Below, piece by piece: positions 13,011 through 13,543 of a stretch of DNA of 13,543 nucleotides. The stretch lies in contig JAVJUS010000077.1 of assembly GCA_040220455.1 (NCBI GenBank), positions 1 to 13,543 on the forward strand. The letters are read 5' to 3'. The stretch is from JAVJUS01 sp040220455 (GTDB lineage: Bacteria > Pseudomonadota > Alphaproteobacteria > DSM-16000 > Inquilinaceae). The notes below the pieces were generated by a model. That model saw only the letters and a list, made by a program, of their open reading frames with translations. It did no database searches and was not told the DNA's origin. The translations under genes and the position numbers were made by a program. How positions within the stretch are numbered: position 1 is the stretch's first letter; each line of letters starts with the position of its first letter.

Positions 13011-13543
13011 ATGTCCGACGAGTCGCGCGAGGCCGATACCGAGGCGGGGGCCGGGCGCCGGTCCGGGCGCTCCCGCGCGCTCGGCGGCGGTCGCCACACG
13101 CGCCGCGGGCCGCGCCCGGCGACGCCCGAGCGCCTGGAAAAGGCGGCGATGGCCTATGTCGAGCGCTACGCCGCCACGGCGGAGACGCTGCGCCGCGTCC
13201 TGATGCGCCGGGTGCGCAAATCGGCCGCGCTGCACGACACCGATCCGGAAGCCGGCGCCGAGGCGGCCGAGGCGATCGTCGCGCGGTATGCCCGCGCCGG
13301 GCTGGTCGACGACGCTGCCGTTGCCGATGCCCGCGCCCGCGGCCTCGCCCGGCGCGGCGACGGCCTGCCGCGCATCCGCGCCAAGCTCGCCGCCAAGGGC
13401 ATCGACGAGGCGACCGCCGAGGCCGCGCTCGCCGGGGCGGCCGAGGACGGCCTCCTGACGCCGCTCGCCATGGCGGCCGCCTATGCCCGCCGCCGCCGGC
13501 TCGGCCCCTGGCGCGGCGATCCGGCCAGGCGCGCCGAGCGGCG
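13011..13543 (+). CDS. recX: Regulatory protein RecX, 5' part, truncated by window edge
   Basis: RecX binds and limits RecA filaments, tuning recombination and the SOS response. The visible 177 codons begin MSDESREADTEAGAGRRSGR, a disordered basic tail. The helical RecX repeats follow: RLEKAAMAYVERYAATAETL (41-60) with RRVLMRRVRK, then IVARYARAGLVDDAAVADAR (89-108) and GLPRIRAKLAAKGIDEATAE (118-137), and the start of a third repeat. Y, RF/RY and L..KGI positions match the family. ATG 13011 is used; an in-frame ATG at 12978 would add MDPPACQTCAA, and neither has a clear ribosome binding site. The 3' end lies outside the window. The long charged N-terminal tail (about 38 residues) is longer than in E. 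coli RecX. Confidence 0.85.
   Translation, partial: MSDESREADTEAGAGRRSGRSRALGGGRHTRRGPRPATPERLEKAAMAYVERYAATAETLRRVLMRRVRKSAALHDTDPEAGAEAAEAIVARYARAGLVDDAAVADARARGLARRGDGLPRIRAKLAAKGIDEATAEAALAGAAEDGLLTPLAMAAAYARRRRLGPWRGDPARRAER

Noticed and set aside
1..13543. tRNA, rRNA, CRISPR array, insertion sequence or phage genes
   Set aside because: No cloverleaf, spaced direct repeats, transposase or integrase motif was seen on either strand. The only mobile-type signal is the REP cluster at 2172-2320.

Overview
The window is very GC-rich, apparently chromosomal DNA. The gene families and order (priA next to a transaldolase-like fsa and a DUF484 gene; argD-argF-hslO; recX) point to an alphaproteobacterium, most likely in or near the Rhodospirillales. 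This is inferred from gene content, not from any search.

Left part (1-2133): the N-terminal end of priA runs leftward off the window. fsa and a DUF484 gene diverge from it as a probable rightward operon. The fsa leader holds two GC-rich hairpins. DUF484 converges with a leftward block, and the roughly 200 bp between them (2134-2333) carries three REP-like elements, each with a GTAG head followed by a palindromic stem.

Middle-left (2334-6135): a leftward operon argD-argF-hslO-lipoprotein has overlapping gene ends throughout: arginine biosynthesis, then the redox chaperone Hsp33, then a predicted lipoprotein of unknown role. A strong sigma70-like promoter lies upstream of argD. Between that promoter and the argD start codon is a complete intrinsic terminator, so the leader looks like an attenuator.

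Middle (6208-10198): an accessory-looking leftward block. From its right end it holds a MerR-family regulator, an MFS exporter with a palindrome in its promoter region, a conserved-looking protein of unknown function, a GC hairpin terminator, an AfsA-like hotdog protein (the family that makes gamma-butyrolactone signal precursors in Streptomyces) and a DUF2165 membrane protein. Part of the AfsA gene is clearly less GC-rich than its surroundings. This is the best candidate for an undescribed small-molecule system, although its parts may be unrelated.

Right part (10326-13543): three tandem, paralogous ABC-2 type permeases form a tight leftward operon with no ATPase gene in the window. The 5' part of recX diverges from them and runs off the right edge.

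No tRNA, rRNA, CRISPR array, insertion sequence or transposase was seen, and no gene-free stretch exceeds about 215 bp.
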